Source: Cristatella mucedo | Lineage: Eukaryota; Bryozoa; Phylactolaemata; Cristatellidae | NCBI GenBank assembly: GCA_009760855.2 | Contig: WPIO01000001.1 | Location: 23,756,001 to 23,820,000, forward strand | DNA length: 64,000 nucleotides | Reading direction: 5' to 3' | In this document: positions 12,601 to 27,200 of the stretch, in pieces | Numbering within the stretch: the first letter of the stretch is position 1 | How the letters are laid out: every line of letters starts with the position of its first letter | Notes under the pieces: model-generated | Seen by the model: only the letters and a program-made list of their open reading frames with translations | The model's database searches: none | Told to the model about the DNA's origin: nothing | Program-made: the position numbers and the translations under genes

Positions 12601-15600
12601 TATTTTAAAAAGAAGCGTGTCAATCGGTTTTACTGAAATCGTGGGCAATTTCAGGAAAAAACGATTCGCACCGACCGAGAGGTTGTGAGGAACATGTAGG
12701 TTTTTGGCTTCTTTTTGAATGTCGCCAAGTCAGGAGATGAAGTGTACATCGATAGTGAGTTCCAGGCTTTGGGAGCATAGTAACTGACGGCACGGTATCA
12801 AGTGATTTGAAGTTCGTTAGAGGCACAACCTAACAAGTGAGACGAGACGGGAGCACGAGAATCAAGGGACCTACAAGTGAGTGACAGAGCCTTGATGTCT
12901 GTACACTCCTTGATGGGGAACAAATGCAGTTTGGCAAGAAGTGTTGATGTGGCTGTTTCGACGTTCACTACAGAAAAGTCTGGCTTCAGAATTTTGCAAT
13001 AACTGTAAGCCTTATGGCACAGGCCGGAAGACCTGCAAATAGCGAGTTACAGAAGTCTAGACAGAGTGTTGCAAATGCATGGACGTAGCATCCCTGTCGA
13101 ATTGTTGCATTTTTACATGGCTGAAAGGAAGCAGACAACTGTGGAGCTTATGTGATCGTCTAGTGAAAAGTCACTTTGGAACAAGATACCCAGATAGTGT
13201 GCTGATGCTTAAGGAGAAATACTGGCCGAGCCCATTCTGATGGTTAAGTTTTTCAATTTCTGAGTAGCAATAGGTTTCCCCATAGCTAGCGATTTGGTTT
13301 TATCGTCATTTCATTTGAGAAAGCTTGTTGCCATCCAAGTACTAATGGTAGGATTACATGCAACAAGTGAGTTCATGTGCTGGAAGGCTGGTAGGGATGA
13401 AAGCATGGGTACAGCTGTGTGTCATCTGCATAGATGATTACATCGGCAGTATAAAGAGAGCTAAAATTGTGAGAAGAAGTTGCCCAGGCACGGAGGAGCC
13501 CTATGGTACTCCACACTCTAGAGGCTCCTCTGATGACTGCCTGTTGATTTCAGTGCTCTGGAGTCTCCCACTGAGACTGACCTAAACCATTGCAGTGCAG
13601 TGCCAGTGATGCCCATGCGAGATGAGAGATGCTCGAGAAGGACTTGGTTATCAATACTATCAATCAACTGCTGCCGAAAGATTAAGCATAACAAGCAATG
13701 AGTCTGCATACGTGAGACGGTTGGGTCTTCCAAATAATAGTTGCAATTTTGAAATAATTCTTGTGTGCATAGTTTTTAAATAGTCTAGTCAGTTTTTTTT
13801 TCATATGATTTTTGTTGACTTGTGAGTCAAGCTGATCTTATTCCCTGGCAATATGGGCATGGCTCTCTAAGTGGGATTTCTCATCTACGAAATTTGGCTC
13901 TCGTTTAGTTGTTCAGCCTGTTCTTCCTGTTGCTGCCCCTAGTTCTCGCCATGAATCCTGAGGTTGTGTGCCATTTTTTATTGTCCCTTTAGTTTTGGCA
14001 ATTTATCATTCCAGAATGGGATGGATATATAAGTCGAAATATGAGTCAGATGCTTTTAACGATTTAATGCATGTTGTGCTATTACTTGATGCATTGTTTT
14101 GGTAACGGACTGCCTTGCTGCTTTTGTTATGCTATATGGCTATTTGGGTATTTCCATCATGTGCAGTAAATTAAACTAGGCCTCCTAAATTATGGATTGA
14201 ATCACAGAAGTCTTTGTTCTCCTCCGAATGAATTGTGTTAAATTTTGTTGAGGTTTGGTATTATGGTTAGATCGGTAGAAGGCAAGGATAGGCAGATACT
14301 GCTGCAACATCTATCTGCTCCCACACCTCTGCAGCAGTGCTACTGGGCGTCCCACAGATGTCACATCGGAATGAACGTGAAGGTAATTTGCTAGTTTTAA
14401 ATACCATTATAAAGATTTGTATCGAGATTTGATTGTTAAATGGGACTAGCCCAGTGCTGGATCCTGCTGACTCCACCACGATCTATTGGCATTTTGAGCT
14501 TACTTACTTCTGTTAGACATGTCAGAGTGTAGATGTACATGGCTGTGGGTCTATCTTGCAACAATGTACATGGAGTGGAAATACTGCAAGAAACGTTGGG
14601 ATCATAAAGCAGAGTCCATATCAGGAACAAAAAAAGAAATTTGGCAATGATTTTGGTACTTATTTGCTATAGCTCATCGAGATGTCTTGAGTCAAATCAA
14701 AGTCGAGAACGATAAAACATTCTTAATATATCAGTGGTGAAATGTAAAGGTATAATGCTATGAATCGTCAAGAAAGAAGGAAACAAGACAATCATTTAGA
14801 CAATAATAGGGAGTTGAAGGCTGTTATGAGAAAACAAAAGATCAGGAAATAGCATTAGGTGCTGCCAAACTTTCTATGCCTGAATTCTTTCATTTGTCGT
14901 CTCTTTTGGTCAGACACGAGCACTAAAAGCACAGCTACTAGCGTAGAAGCTGATGTTGCAGCACGGTGTCCAACCAAGTGGCACACATGTTGCTATGCTC
15001 AATCTTTCTTTGTTGTTCCACAGGTTACAGCTGTACTTGATTGCATAAATCGGGTCACATAAACCGTGTTACCTCTCCTTTTGTCTGCTGTTGCGTCAAC
15101 GAGCAGCTACCACAGGGAAGCTATGCAATATATTTTGAGTGCAAGTGCGATTAGGTGAGCGAGGATGAACGATCGTACTGCTTTGTAAAGGAAGCAAAGT
15201 AGCATTGAGATCAGCATTGCTTCCTACTCTGCCTTTAGGAGTGCACTCATGGACGATCGATGGAACGGAGGCCATTCCAAAAGATGCTTGTCTGTAGCCA
15301 AGTTAAACTCTTCATCACACAAAATAGTAATGATAGTAGCAATGCACTTATAAGGCATTCCAAGAGAACTAAATCTCATTCTAGGCACTTTGTATATGCT
15401 GGAAAGGTAACGTGTAAACTGATTTGTGATAATATCGTATACAAGTGCAGAATGCGTTAGCACAGAACGAAAAACTCACACGGATGAACCAAATGCTGGA
15501 AGGAACAGATGGGATTTTTAGATTAGCTCTAAATATATCAAGTAGGGGAATGCTGTGATGTCATTTCAGAGATCCACACTTTTGCTTCATTGAAACTAAA

Positions 15601-18600
15601 GGAACTGTCTCCGAAAATTTTTTATTTTAGTTAGGAGCTTAGCTAAAAGACCAGAGTCAGAGAAGAGTGTTCAAGGCAAAGCCCGAGGCATAACTATTTC
15701 AGGTAGGTAAGTCAGAGCAAGAGAATGATGGGACCACAAGATGAGTGGTGCTTCTTGATAGGGCACCAGTGCAGAACAGAGAGAAGTTGGTTGTGTGACA
15801 GTTGTGACAAGCTGCCAGGTTTGTAATATCTGTTCAAGTGTCTTATTGTGTAGTCAGGAGACGCAGCGAATGTGGCTTACAGATATATGGAATGGATATC
15901 ACCAATGCACGAACTAACATGCCCTTCCAGAATAGCCTTATCAAAGCATCCCCCGTAAGTAGAAAAAGTGGTCAGACTTGACAAGTTGATTTTGGTCATC
16001 TAGCAAACGTTCGTTTTGGAATAGGGCACTTACATACATGAAGAGGCCAGGAACTAGCTGAGACCATTTGAGGGTGTAATTTTCTAGCTCGAATTTACTA
16101 CTAGGTTTGCCCTTAGATTGACTTTGTCGAGATTCTTAATGCAAGCTAAATGCCATCTATGTTGAAACGTCTTCAATACAAGTTTCGATGGAGTTGAGAG
16201 ATTTGTATGTTTTGCAAGGCGGGGAATAATCTGATATAGGGTTCTCAGTCACATCTGAAGATAAACAAAAACCTAGACTTTTCTTGGCACTTTGGTGAGA
16301 GGAAGAGTACACACTGCGAATAGGTTGAGCCCTCGCACGGATCCCTGGCACTCAAACTTTAAAGATTCACTGCATACCAATTGACCGGTTGGCATCGATG
16401 CTCTGGAATCTGCCACTTGGACCTCATCTACCTATGTTCAAGCCAGCAGTGCCTGGTGGGAAATTTAAACTCAAGTAGGACTCTGTGATGATCAATAGTG
16501 CCAGACTGATCTAGCAGAGCTACCAAGGAGCTCTGCCTAAGTTAAAACTTGGAAGAAAGTAGTTATGCACTTGCGGTAATACTAAGATACGTAGTGGAGT
16601 TAATCCTGTTGAATCTCTTAATCCTGAGTGGGTTTACTAGCTAAGTTTGTGTTTTAATGTGATAACTTTGCTTGCTTTACCATTGCTCCTTTAAGTGTCT
16701 TTAATAGGAAAAACAGCAGAAGAGAGGCTGGTCAAAAGTTTTTTAAGTTATCTTGATCTAGCATTGAAGTCTTAATTAGTGGCCCAACAACGGCCTCTTT
16801 GAGGGTTGCCGGAACGAAACCTTGGGTTTAAGGATATATTTAGTATGTTAGTTATGGTGAGCAGCTGTGAGTGAGATGAGTTTTAAGATAATAATAATAG
16901 TGATAAGTCTTTTATGAAGTTCCCCGAGAGAATAGACCAGCAGTAGCCATTTGCTTTGCAATACGCTATGTATGTTTTTTTTTTCTTGTGTAGACAATCA
17001 TGCAAAGCACACGAGAAGACACTCATTGCTGCCGGCTAGCGGGATCATTAGCTAGTAACATTCTCTGAATCATGTGCAGGCAAGCATCCAAATCATACTC
17101 ACAAGAAAAGGAAAATAACCTGGGCGCAAGGACGTCATCATGAGCTACAAGACTTTAATAATGCAAAGTCATCACTGGTGATGGCTGAAGTCAGAAGCTG
17201 AGTTCAAGATTTGTTAGGCATACTAGCTGACTAACTAGATTCCCTAAAGATTTCAATTTAATGGCAGGAACAGCAAGGTGGCTATAAACCGAAGAGCAGG
17301 TGGAGCAAGAGCACACTGGAAGAGCACTATTTGTGTAACCTTGGAGTATAAAAAAGAGAGAGAGAGCTGTCAGAGTGGTGTCATTTATGGTCGGGCAGTG
17401 TAGTTTGTAGCCAGATCTTGGTCTTAGCAACCAGGTCAATGATGTCATTAAGAATCATGTCAAGCATTTTAGAGGTTTATTGAAAACTGAGCTTGCAATT
17501 CATTGGTAAGTTTCAGAGCAGTTTCCAGGATTAGAGTGAGCTTGATTGCTACTTATATTGATTCACTACAATGCTACTGGGAAAACTTATGTCGAACAGG
17601 TAGTAAACATGCTAGAAGTGCGATAGAAGCGTCTCTATCTTCGTTCTTACTATGTCTGAGCTTCCCTGGGAGATACCTAAATCATGCACGTTGATGGAGG
17701 CTGCAGGACTCAAGAGTTTTATTGAACGAGCATTTAGTTAAACGACCATAGTGATGTGGTCGTTAGCAGGCGTGATCGTACTATGAACCTGTGGTGCTTA
17801 TCGATGCTCTATTAAACTAGTTGATATACTGTCGAATGATCTCACAATTACTACTTAAGATCCTACATCTGTTAGCAATTAATAGAGTTATGATATACCA
17901 CTGAAAATGTTAAATTAAGGTATGCACTATAGATATACCTTGTTTGTATTGTATCTACAGGTTTGTCTAATTGAATGGAGCATGAGCTTTGAGCTCCTTT
18001 CTTTGCACCGGTCACTCCCTCTGAACCGTCTGCACCGTTTGTTGTGCCTTTATGCATTTAGATCGGTATGCACATTGCAAGGCTTGTCGTGCCAAACAGC
18101 AGCATGTAAGCATCCGGCCTCATGTTCATAGCTCTCGACTTGCAGACGCAGGAAGAAGCTATCACCGTACGATCTCTTGTTGTCCATTGTGTACATGTTA
18201 GAGGGATTCCCTCCGTCGGACTGGAGTGAGCCAGAGACTGCCACCCACCCATCTCCCAACAATCCTAACTCAGCTGGTGAGTCTACATCAAAGCACTTTC
18301 TTTGTGTTGATCTGTAAGTAGCTACTCTTGCCTGCATATACACTGTGTGTATTTCAATTTGAAACTTCTTAAAGTCATGAGTACCTAGTGGCTAATATGC
18401 TAGGGGTAGGGAGGGGCTGATGGGGCTTAACCCCCATGGGTGTGGCTGATGAGTTGCCCGAACGGCTGCAGTCATTCGAGCCCCTCTTTGTTGAGAACCA
18501 CACTTCCCCCCTCCGGAAGCCTGGCAGCCCCTGTTGGAACCTGGCCACAGAACTTAATTACGTACCCATCTGTCAGCCCAGCAGTGGCCACAGAACTTAA

Positions 18601-21177
18601 TTACCTACCTATCTGTCATGTCAGCCCACTACAAATCAGCATTGGCCTACCTCAGATCCAGTCTTGGTAATGGCAATCAAAGGACCCTCTCTCTCCGACA
18701 GGTTGGGTCCAGCAGCCTCTGCTCTCTGCCTGCCGTCGGCCTGAACGGGAATCTTCTTCCTTCATCTACGGTGGTGAATAAATGGCCTAGAACCTGACAG
18801 AACTTGACAATCAACAACTAACACGTGCTTCAACAGCCTCTCCCTAGTGGCTTCTGGGCTTAAGAGAACAGTTCTACATGCTTGTTGCCAGTGCTCTAAA
18901 GGCGTTCGGACTCAAGGGGTTTTTCCTGAAGAGGGGGATCTACCTTGATTTCAATTTTAGAGGCATTAAACAAGGTAGTTCGTTAGAGTTGTATCTTTAT
19001 TTTAACCATTAGCCATGGATCAAGAAGCCTGCCAAGCATGCAGGTTCAAGCTCTCCAAATTAATCTGAAAACTTCCTTTTAGACGGTTGGGTCAGGGAAA
19101 CACTCATTTAAAGAGGCCTCCTGGCTCCTTCGTGCCTTCCCATTGCTGAGCTACAAGCTCTTCCAAAATGAGGAACGATAATTTGTAGATGGCTAAAGAG
19201 ACTTTCCGGATGGTACTTCTTCGGCATGCAGCATCAAAGCATCGATCCAGAGGGACCCTACCGTTTTCCTTAGCTCTTTGACGTACTTAAGCCTGCCGTG
19301 CAGAAAGCCTTCCCGGTTGCTCTAGGCTCTCCGAATGGGATGCAGCTACCGGTCTCTTTTTAGATTCCGTTGCTAGAGGCTTTCGAGTGGCACTTCTTTT
19401 GAATCAAGAATCCGACTTTTGCAAAGTGGTGGTGTAGCCACGTCTTCAGATGTGCCGACGGGCCCTTTGATCGGTACTCACAATCAGAATGAGGTTTACT
19501 TCCAGAAGAAAGTTTTTTTAATGAAGCAAAAACAAGATTAGCTGATTTAACAGCCTCATTTATATACCGACAGAAGAGCCTTCACGGCTATCACTACTTG
19601 CAGTGGTCAATAAAGGATTGCTCACTGCAGGACTCGAACCCAGGACCCGGGTCATGCAAGCACCGTATCTCCTAAGCGGAGACCCAGGGACACCGGGTCT
19701 TTAGACCCTGGCCTAATAGCTGGGCATTTGTGGAGGATGGAGGCCTGCCTGGCTGCTCAGACCCTTGATGCTCAGCAGCTTTGCTGTCTATTGTCTATTG
19801 TTCGAGGTTTGGGGGAGGGGACCGTCCCAATTAGGTGGATGCAAACACAAATGTGGTAGTATTATTTTTGAAAATCATTTTGCACTGCACCTCTTCAAGA
19901 CTCGAGTAAATTAGTCGGTCTCTTGGGGTGGGTAGAATCCACCGGTTATAAGGAGCCTTGGATAAAAATAATAATAATAATAATACACTTGATAAAGCGC
20001 CCTCAGAGAACTCAGTCTCTTTCTAGGCGCTTTACATTTGCTGCAAAGGGAAATGGAATTGAATGGTAAGTAAAATCATGCTTGAAAAACAAGCACAATG
20101 AATAATATGGTTAGGGGTGACATGCACAGGGTCAGCATGCAAATGTGGTTAGTGGCAGCATGCACAGTGTCAGCACACATTAGCACATGAAGGATGAATC
20201 ACAGCGACCCACTATATGCTGTCCTAAATAGGTGTGTTTTTAAGTTCCTTTTAAATGTGGTCAGGTCAGGGGATGTTCTGCCGCAGGTCGGGAGAGAGTT
20301 CCAGGCTTTGGGAGCATGCGAACTAAATGCACTGTCTCCAAAGGATTTAAGGTTGGATGCTGGTAAGCAGCCGACCTGCAGGCATTAACCACTGCAAGTC
20401 GCCTAATGATGTAGTCATGCAGCCTTGATGCTCTAATACAGGACCACCGTAGGGTAACGAGAGCAGTATCTTGTGAGCCTTGAACTTCCCCCTTTGTAAG
20501 TTAGCTCTTGGAGTCTGAAAGCCCAGGAGGGGCCACCAGACTTGGAGAGTGACTACAACAGGTAGTTTAGCTGCAGATAAAGATACAGGCTTGGGGATAG
20601 GCAGAGGTGGCTCAGTCGGAGAGACAAACTAGCCCGTTTTCGGTCGGGTAGTTGCTGCAATTAGTTGTATACTGCCCTACTTATGCTCTCTCTCTCTCAT
20701 GCTAGTTAAGTTCCAGCCAACCTTCCAACCTAGAAAGTGGCTGGCCTTATGCTGTGAAATATAGAGCCAGTGGTTCTCACGAAGTGTAGGCATTTTTTGA
20801 GGTATGACAATTATGTAGACCGGCCTAGTAGAGATGCCTTTTGAGCGGTTGGCCTTCGGCAAACAGCTTCAAGTTGTAGTCGTGGGGGTAGAAACTTCTT
20901 TGTAGTATGTCGAACGAGGCTTCTGGGAGGCACGCCTTTGACATTCTTTAGTCTGCAGGGGACACTTTGGCTCGCTCTGTCGATTTCGAACGTCTTCTGA
21001 TGATTGGAGGTGACTTAGGAAAACAGAGAGCCCATTCTTGGGGCTTCGGAGCTAGAGTCGGCCAGAATGGCCAACCGTTCCACGTGGCTTCAAGAGATTT
21101 GTAATTAACAGTCATGTTGTCAGTAAAGGCCTTCCGACATGTACACTGAACACAGGCATGAGGCTGTACGCACACAT

Positions 21178-21239
<62 letters not shown>

Positions 21240-24200
21240 GCACACACACACACACGAACCTAAAAAGGGTGACGAGGTAGTGGTTAACTCACTAGTGGTA
21301 ACGGCTGGTAACTCAGTAATGGCTGTTGCAGCCACTCTGCATGTTGGGCATTTAGTTTCGGCTACTGTGATGATGAGTTAATGCATGGCACAAGCACTTT
21401 GCCATCAGAAGCATCGACATTTCTGGCACTCTTTGTGCCGTCCGTATTAGTTACTGCATCCTCTTTGGCAAATGTTGTTCTACGTGCGACTGTGACCACT
21501 GCACAGGCTACACCTGCAGGGCCTTTGACGATGAGGCTGCTCACGGCATGCCGTCTTGGTTAGCTGATGTATCGGCATTGCAAGTTCCACCGGTACTCTC
21601 ATTATTGCCTATTGTATCCCCTGTGCTCAAGTGCTTCCACTTGTGAAGCGGTCATGCATGCAGGGTCTCCCTGGCTTCCAAGGACTAGTGTACTCCGGGC
21701 TCAAGTATCTCAGGGACCAAAACATCTGCATCATGGGCACTCGTTTCGTCAGAAGAAGCCACGGCCTGCTGGGAACCTACTGAAAGTGTCATCCTTGTTC
21801 TTGAAATGACTCAAGAATTCTCTGATGGATATAAGCTTCTGGAAGAACAGCCTCAGGGTCCAGTAATGTATGTGACTTTACCTGTGAGGCCTGAAGCTAC
21901 ATTGATTGTGAAGTGTTTCCTGAAATGCACGCCTTCACTGTGAGACAAGCACCCTCAGGATTTTCTGCACCTGCATTTGCGATCGGCCTATCTACGACCT
22001 TGGTATCATACACGGTTGAAACTCAGTGGCCTGCTGCAGGATTGACAGTGTAATTAACTTCACAAAAAAGGAATTTCTAAAATATATAAACCTCGCATTA
22101 GCATCTTTAATCGAGGGATTGCTATTGAGCCGAGTATTCTGAGTATTCGCCGATCGTCGCTACTCAGCGGTATTCCTGTCCACAAAACAAGCGACTGCAC
22201 GACATCGAAAATCTGCTCCCGACGTTTCTTGAGTGGAAGGTTGTGGACTCGGGCATCTCAGGCTTGTATGCTCCTGCTTGGCCGGGTCTTTTTATTTGTC
22301 TCAGTATTCCAGCACAGTGATGCAGCCGATGATGATGCTGTCGAGGAGCTACATATTGTTGAGTCCATAGCGACGGTCCGGCCAACAGCTTACTTGTGGA
22401 GCTATGTGCAAATGAGACGCCGATTCTAGACTGGCTTCTTATGGGAATAGAGGGTGCTGGGTCTTCTGGACGAACTGCCGTACCTTTGTCTTCCGACAGG
22501 GACTGGTGCCGGCCGGCGAACAACCGCCGACCTGGTTTGGTCCTGCTGTTAAGGTGCTCGGTGTGGCCGCGGTCGTGGGCTCGAGCCCCGAGGCATATGT
22601 GAAGCACCTGAATAGAGATTAAGTTCTCTTGGGGTGCTATACAAATGAATTATATTACTATTATTATATTTTATCAACAGTGAGCCCATTCTTTGAGCTT
22701 TGGTACTCTCTGGGGCTAGGGTCAGCCAGCATGACCACTTGCGATTTGTAATAAACTGCTGTTGTTGCTTGTACGGTCTTGTGGCCTGTGCCACTGCCCA
22801 CACTAAACTTAGCAGGCAAAGAGTGCCAACGCCTAGCAGCTAAACTAACAGCTTAGTGAGCAGTTAAATTACCACCAGAGTTACGATAACAGGTGTAACA
22901 AGAGTTAAAATAGCAAGACAGTCCTGCAAGTAGAGTTACTGGAGAGAATAGGGGGGTGCTATTCCTAGGCTAAACGTAAGCAGTTGCAGTATCATTAGCC
23001 AGTGGTAGATTGCTTGGCATTGCTAATCGAGAATGCCTCCAAATTTGCCACTTTGTGCCGTGCATTTCGGGCTTCCCACTGGAATGAGTTCACCTCTATC
23101 GTCATTTAGCTACTTGGTTGACATCTGCTACCTAATTTCTGCAAGACAAGACGTCAGATTATGTATGGCCCTCCCGACTGTCAGGCTTGAAACGATAAGT
23201 GTATCGGGCTTTCATCGTCATAAAGGTGATATCCGATACCGTTGGTTGTTATCTTTGGCTTCTGCTCTTAGGAGCAGGCAGGCTATCAACAGTAACCCTT
23301 TACCTACCGTTGAAGATGCTTAAATCTACTGTTGCTTCATCCTTCATGCTCCACAGCTATGCTGCAGTGATAGCACTAACTTATGCATGCTGCTTTAAGA
23401 CGACTTAAAACCGTTAGCTAGCATGCCGTCGGCTCATGCATTGAATCAGGTAAACCTAATGCTTGTTTAAGCTCCTCAGATCTAGACCAGTCTAAACCTA
23501 GGCATGGTAGTGCAGCGACTCGGCATACGATATGCACCGATAATTAGTCGTGGCTTTTTATCGTGAGGTAGTTGACCTAGAGGTACTTGTTTTGTCCATT
23601 TGGTGCGTGCTGTTTTACAGAGTTCGGCCACTGCTCAGAATTGACTCTTTGCATTCCAGGCCCACAGCGCCCAGTCTCTGCCTACTCTGTGTCATCGAAT
23701 GAGAATTACGAGACTTCGGATGATTTGACATACAGCGATCGTGAAGATACTGTCAGTGCTTGCGCCTTTTCCGAGGTCGACAAAATTTCCGGAGATTCCA
23801 CTACCGTCGACTGCTTCGTCAGCCCCAGTTCGACTCCCAGCCAGTCGCCCGTTGGCCCGGTGGACAAGCAGGCTTTACCGACAGCCCTGCTGTCCTCTCG
23901 TGAAGCTGCTCCAAGGAGTCCCATAGTAGAACAAGAGGCAACATTTATGTCGGCACTGCTTGGCTCCCCAGCCATCGGCCAAGAGCTGGGTGACACGGAT
24001 AGGAGCTGCGTTGGTTCCGACCGGCCTGACCCTGACCGTTCTGGCCTCGGTGACTCGTGTGCTGCAGCAGCATCCGGTGCAGCTGTAGCTACTGCAGCTG
24101 CTGCAGCTGAATCAAAGCCGGTTAATTCCTTTTCAGAGGCTATTGCCACATGTAACTCGGGTGAGGAAAGTGGCCCAACGGCCAGTGTAACAAGAGAGTG

Positions 24201-27200
24201 TGAGCAGTCACCACCGCATGTGCACTCCAACTCGGGCACATGCGAGCCACTGCACAGCAACTGCCCTGCACAATCACTTGCCATTAGTGGCAGGCAGCTG
24301 GAAGCAGTACATAGCCTCAGTAGCATCAGCAGTGAGGCAGGCAGCAATACATCATCGGTCGTCCCATGCGGAGGCGATGACATTGCTGGCCGCAATAATG
24401 CGCATGAGGGGAGCAGTGGCCGTGGGGACGAAGCGAACGACTCCGGTGCAGCTCTTGGACTCGAAGGAGTCAGCCATGTCGTGCATCTGCCTGAGGGTAG
24501 TGCTTCGACTGGCAAAATGTCTCATAGCTTTAGCAACGATGGCGGCGACAAAGAACTCGGAGCTGGAGAGACTGCTGGTGAGTGTGCTTGCTGTTCTTGT
24601 AGATGCTTAGCAACAGGTGCTACATTCACGTCATGCCATCTTTTTTTGTGTTTGTTTGCCTGCCTAATAGTAGTTGTTGCCCTCTTGTACGTACCTCTTT
24701 TCTATTATGTCATCCAGGTGGCTCTGATCTCACCTTTGCCGAACTGTCGACTGATCAGCAAGCAGCCGACAGTGTCTCATCACTACTGAACGGTGGACCA
24801 TCGAGGATAACGGCCCATCTTGAGCAGTCATCAGATGCCGATGGCCCGACTGTTGCCGATCGGTCAAGCAGCAGTAACATGACCGCTTTTCCTCGGAGCA
24901 AGCATGAGTCGCTTGATGCGCTCGTTGGAAACATTGCGCTGATGGTAGATCAAGCACTGGCACAAGCTGGGGATCAAGGACCGGCTGATTCGTCGGCCAT
25001 GGCATCCGGTGTGACCGGTGACACAATGGCACCGACTATACAAGATACTGCTAATTACGATAGACTGTGGGGTCATCCTACCATAGATGTAGCCTCTTCT
25101 TTTCGTAAGCTGTCAATGGCTGGTCAACCTCAAACCTTTATTGTCGAAAGGGTCTTTGTAAAGCAAGATGGGTACTATGTTCCTAAGGATATGTACATAA
25201 TATCGGTGTTACCAGGGATAAATCTGGTCCTCTTCAGCGAGGTAAGATTTCCGTGTGCTCGTTTTGCTATTTTTTGCTTACTGTTTGTCGAGAGTTAAGT
25301 TGCAAGGCTCGACGGGCTGCACTCAGCTCTTCATTGGTTTAATGATAAAAACCGTAGACAATTACTTTATGGAATACAAGATCGTGTCAGCCCTTGCTGC
25401 TTTAAGCTATGTCATTTTCGTTTGGATTGCCACTAAATTTCTCAAGCTTTACAATCATAAGAACAACCAAATAGCTATCAAAAAAGTTTTTTTACCCGAA
25501 AGTTGTAAGACATATCCAGTTCAGCTAGTCTCACTCCAGCGATGGTGGCCCGTAATCTATGCATTCTATTTCAAAAGGATTTATCATGAGATGAGCACAT
25601 TTCACCACTGTCAAGTCAACCTACATTAAATAAAAAAAAATACTAGCTGATTTAGAAGCCTCTTTTGTATTGCATCAGAAGAGCCTTTACGGCTATCACC
25701 ACTGCTTGCAGCAGCGATCAAGAGGCACCCACCTGAGGATTCGAACCCACAACTTTGGGACCAAGGTCGTGAAAAGCAACCGTGTTACCTAGTGTGCCAT
25801 CACTACTAATTCCGCAAAGGAGTATCGCCAAACTCGGGCTTGCTTAGGGTAGATCACGACTGTCAAACAAGTGTATGCATATGTGACGTTGCATCTAAAT
25901 TATTGCAATTCATTGTATTCATGACACCCGGCATTTGCCCCTTAATCGTCTGTAACTGATGCAAAACTCAGCAGCTGCTCCGGTCTGTCATCAATGGAAC
26001 TGATTTCGAGATAATCAGTCTGGCTTGCAGGTCTTTCACTCACTTCCACCAGCCTACCGATCCGACCAACCTGCTCTGCAAGTGTGGTCTCGAACCACTC
26101 CCTCTCAGCTTCTGTTCATTTCACCATCCCTCAGCCGAAATTGAAATTTTTTGCTGATAATAATAATACATTTGATATAGAACCTTCAGAGAACTCAATC
26201 TCTTTCTAGACACATTACATTTGCTGCATCCCTAGTGGTAGCATGCCCAATGACAACAGGCATGACGCGGTTAGGGGTGACATGCACAGAATCAACATCC
26301 AAATATGGTTAGTGGCAGCATGCACAGTGTCAGCATGCATAATCGCATAAAGGACGAATCACATCGACCCACTAAATGCTGTGATAAATAGATGTGTTGT
26401 TAGCTTTTTAAATATGGTCAAGTCAGAGGATGTGACACAAGTCGGAAGTGAGTTTCAAGCTTTGTGACCATGCGAACTAAAGGCACGGTCTCCAAAGGAC
26501 TTGAGATTCGTACGAGGTATATAGTTAAACGATTAGGTTCCGAAAAGCGAGTGGTAGGATGTTTAGCCTGGGGGGAGTAGAGTAATCATTCCTTCAGCTT
26601 GTATGCACCGAGAGTCTGGAACTTGCTTTCGGCTGCTAGAGTCACTACGTGGGATGCCCGAGCATCTTTCAGATTCTCTCTGTTCCGGTCAGCTCTTCTC
26701 TTCACACCAGTGAACTTGTCTGTTTTTTGCTCCGGTGTGCTTGGTTTGCATGCCTGTGCATGATTCAGTGCATATTACTAGCCATAACTCTTGCCAATCA
26801 GTGGCCATGAGTGTCTCTGTGTTTGCTTCAGCGTCTGGGCTAAGCACCCTACTTGTATAAATTCGCCTGCTTGAGACCGTGCATGTTACTAACCTTTCGG
26901 TATTGATTCACTTTCAGCATCAAGTCTTGCAGAGCTGTAAAGCGCCTGGGTAAAGATTAAGTTCTCTCAGAGCGCTCTAAAAACGATAGGTTGTTGCGAT
27001 TATTAGCCCGGTATCGTGCTATTAATAACTGGATGAGCTGGAGAATTTACTCCTGAAGCCAATTATGTATGTTTAAAACTTTCCAGTTGCCTGTGGGCAG
27101 ATCTTTAGTCACCACACATTCATTCACATTATTAAGTGGTGGCTGAAATTAGTGTTGCGACAATGGTCATTGTGCACGTGAACATTTCAAGTCGTTTCCT

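Noticed and set aside
21120-21381. Cys-Val and His-Thr repeat frames
   Set aside because: They are translations of the AC microsatellite.
23706-24515. 269-codon open frame antisense to HPS1 exon 4
   Set aside because: It mirrors a GC-rich, Ser/Ala-rich exon with a clear sense-strand identity. There is no start context or domain of its own.
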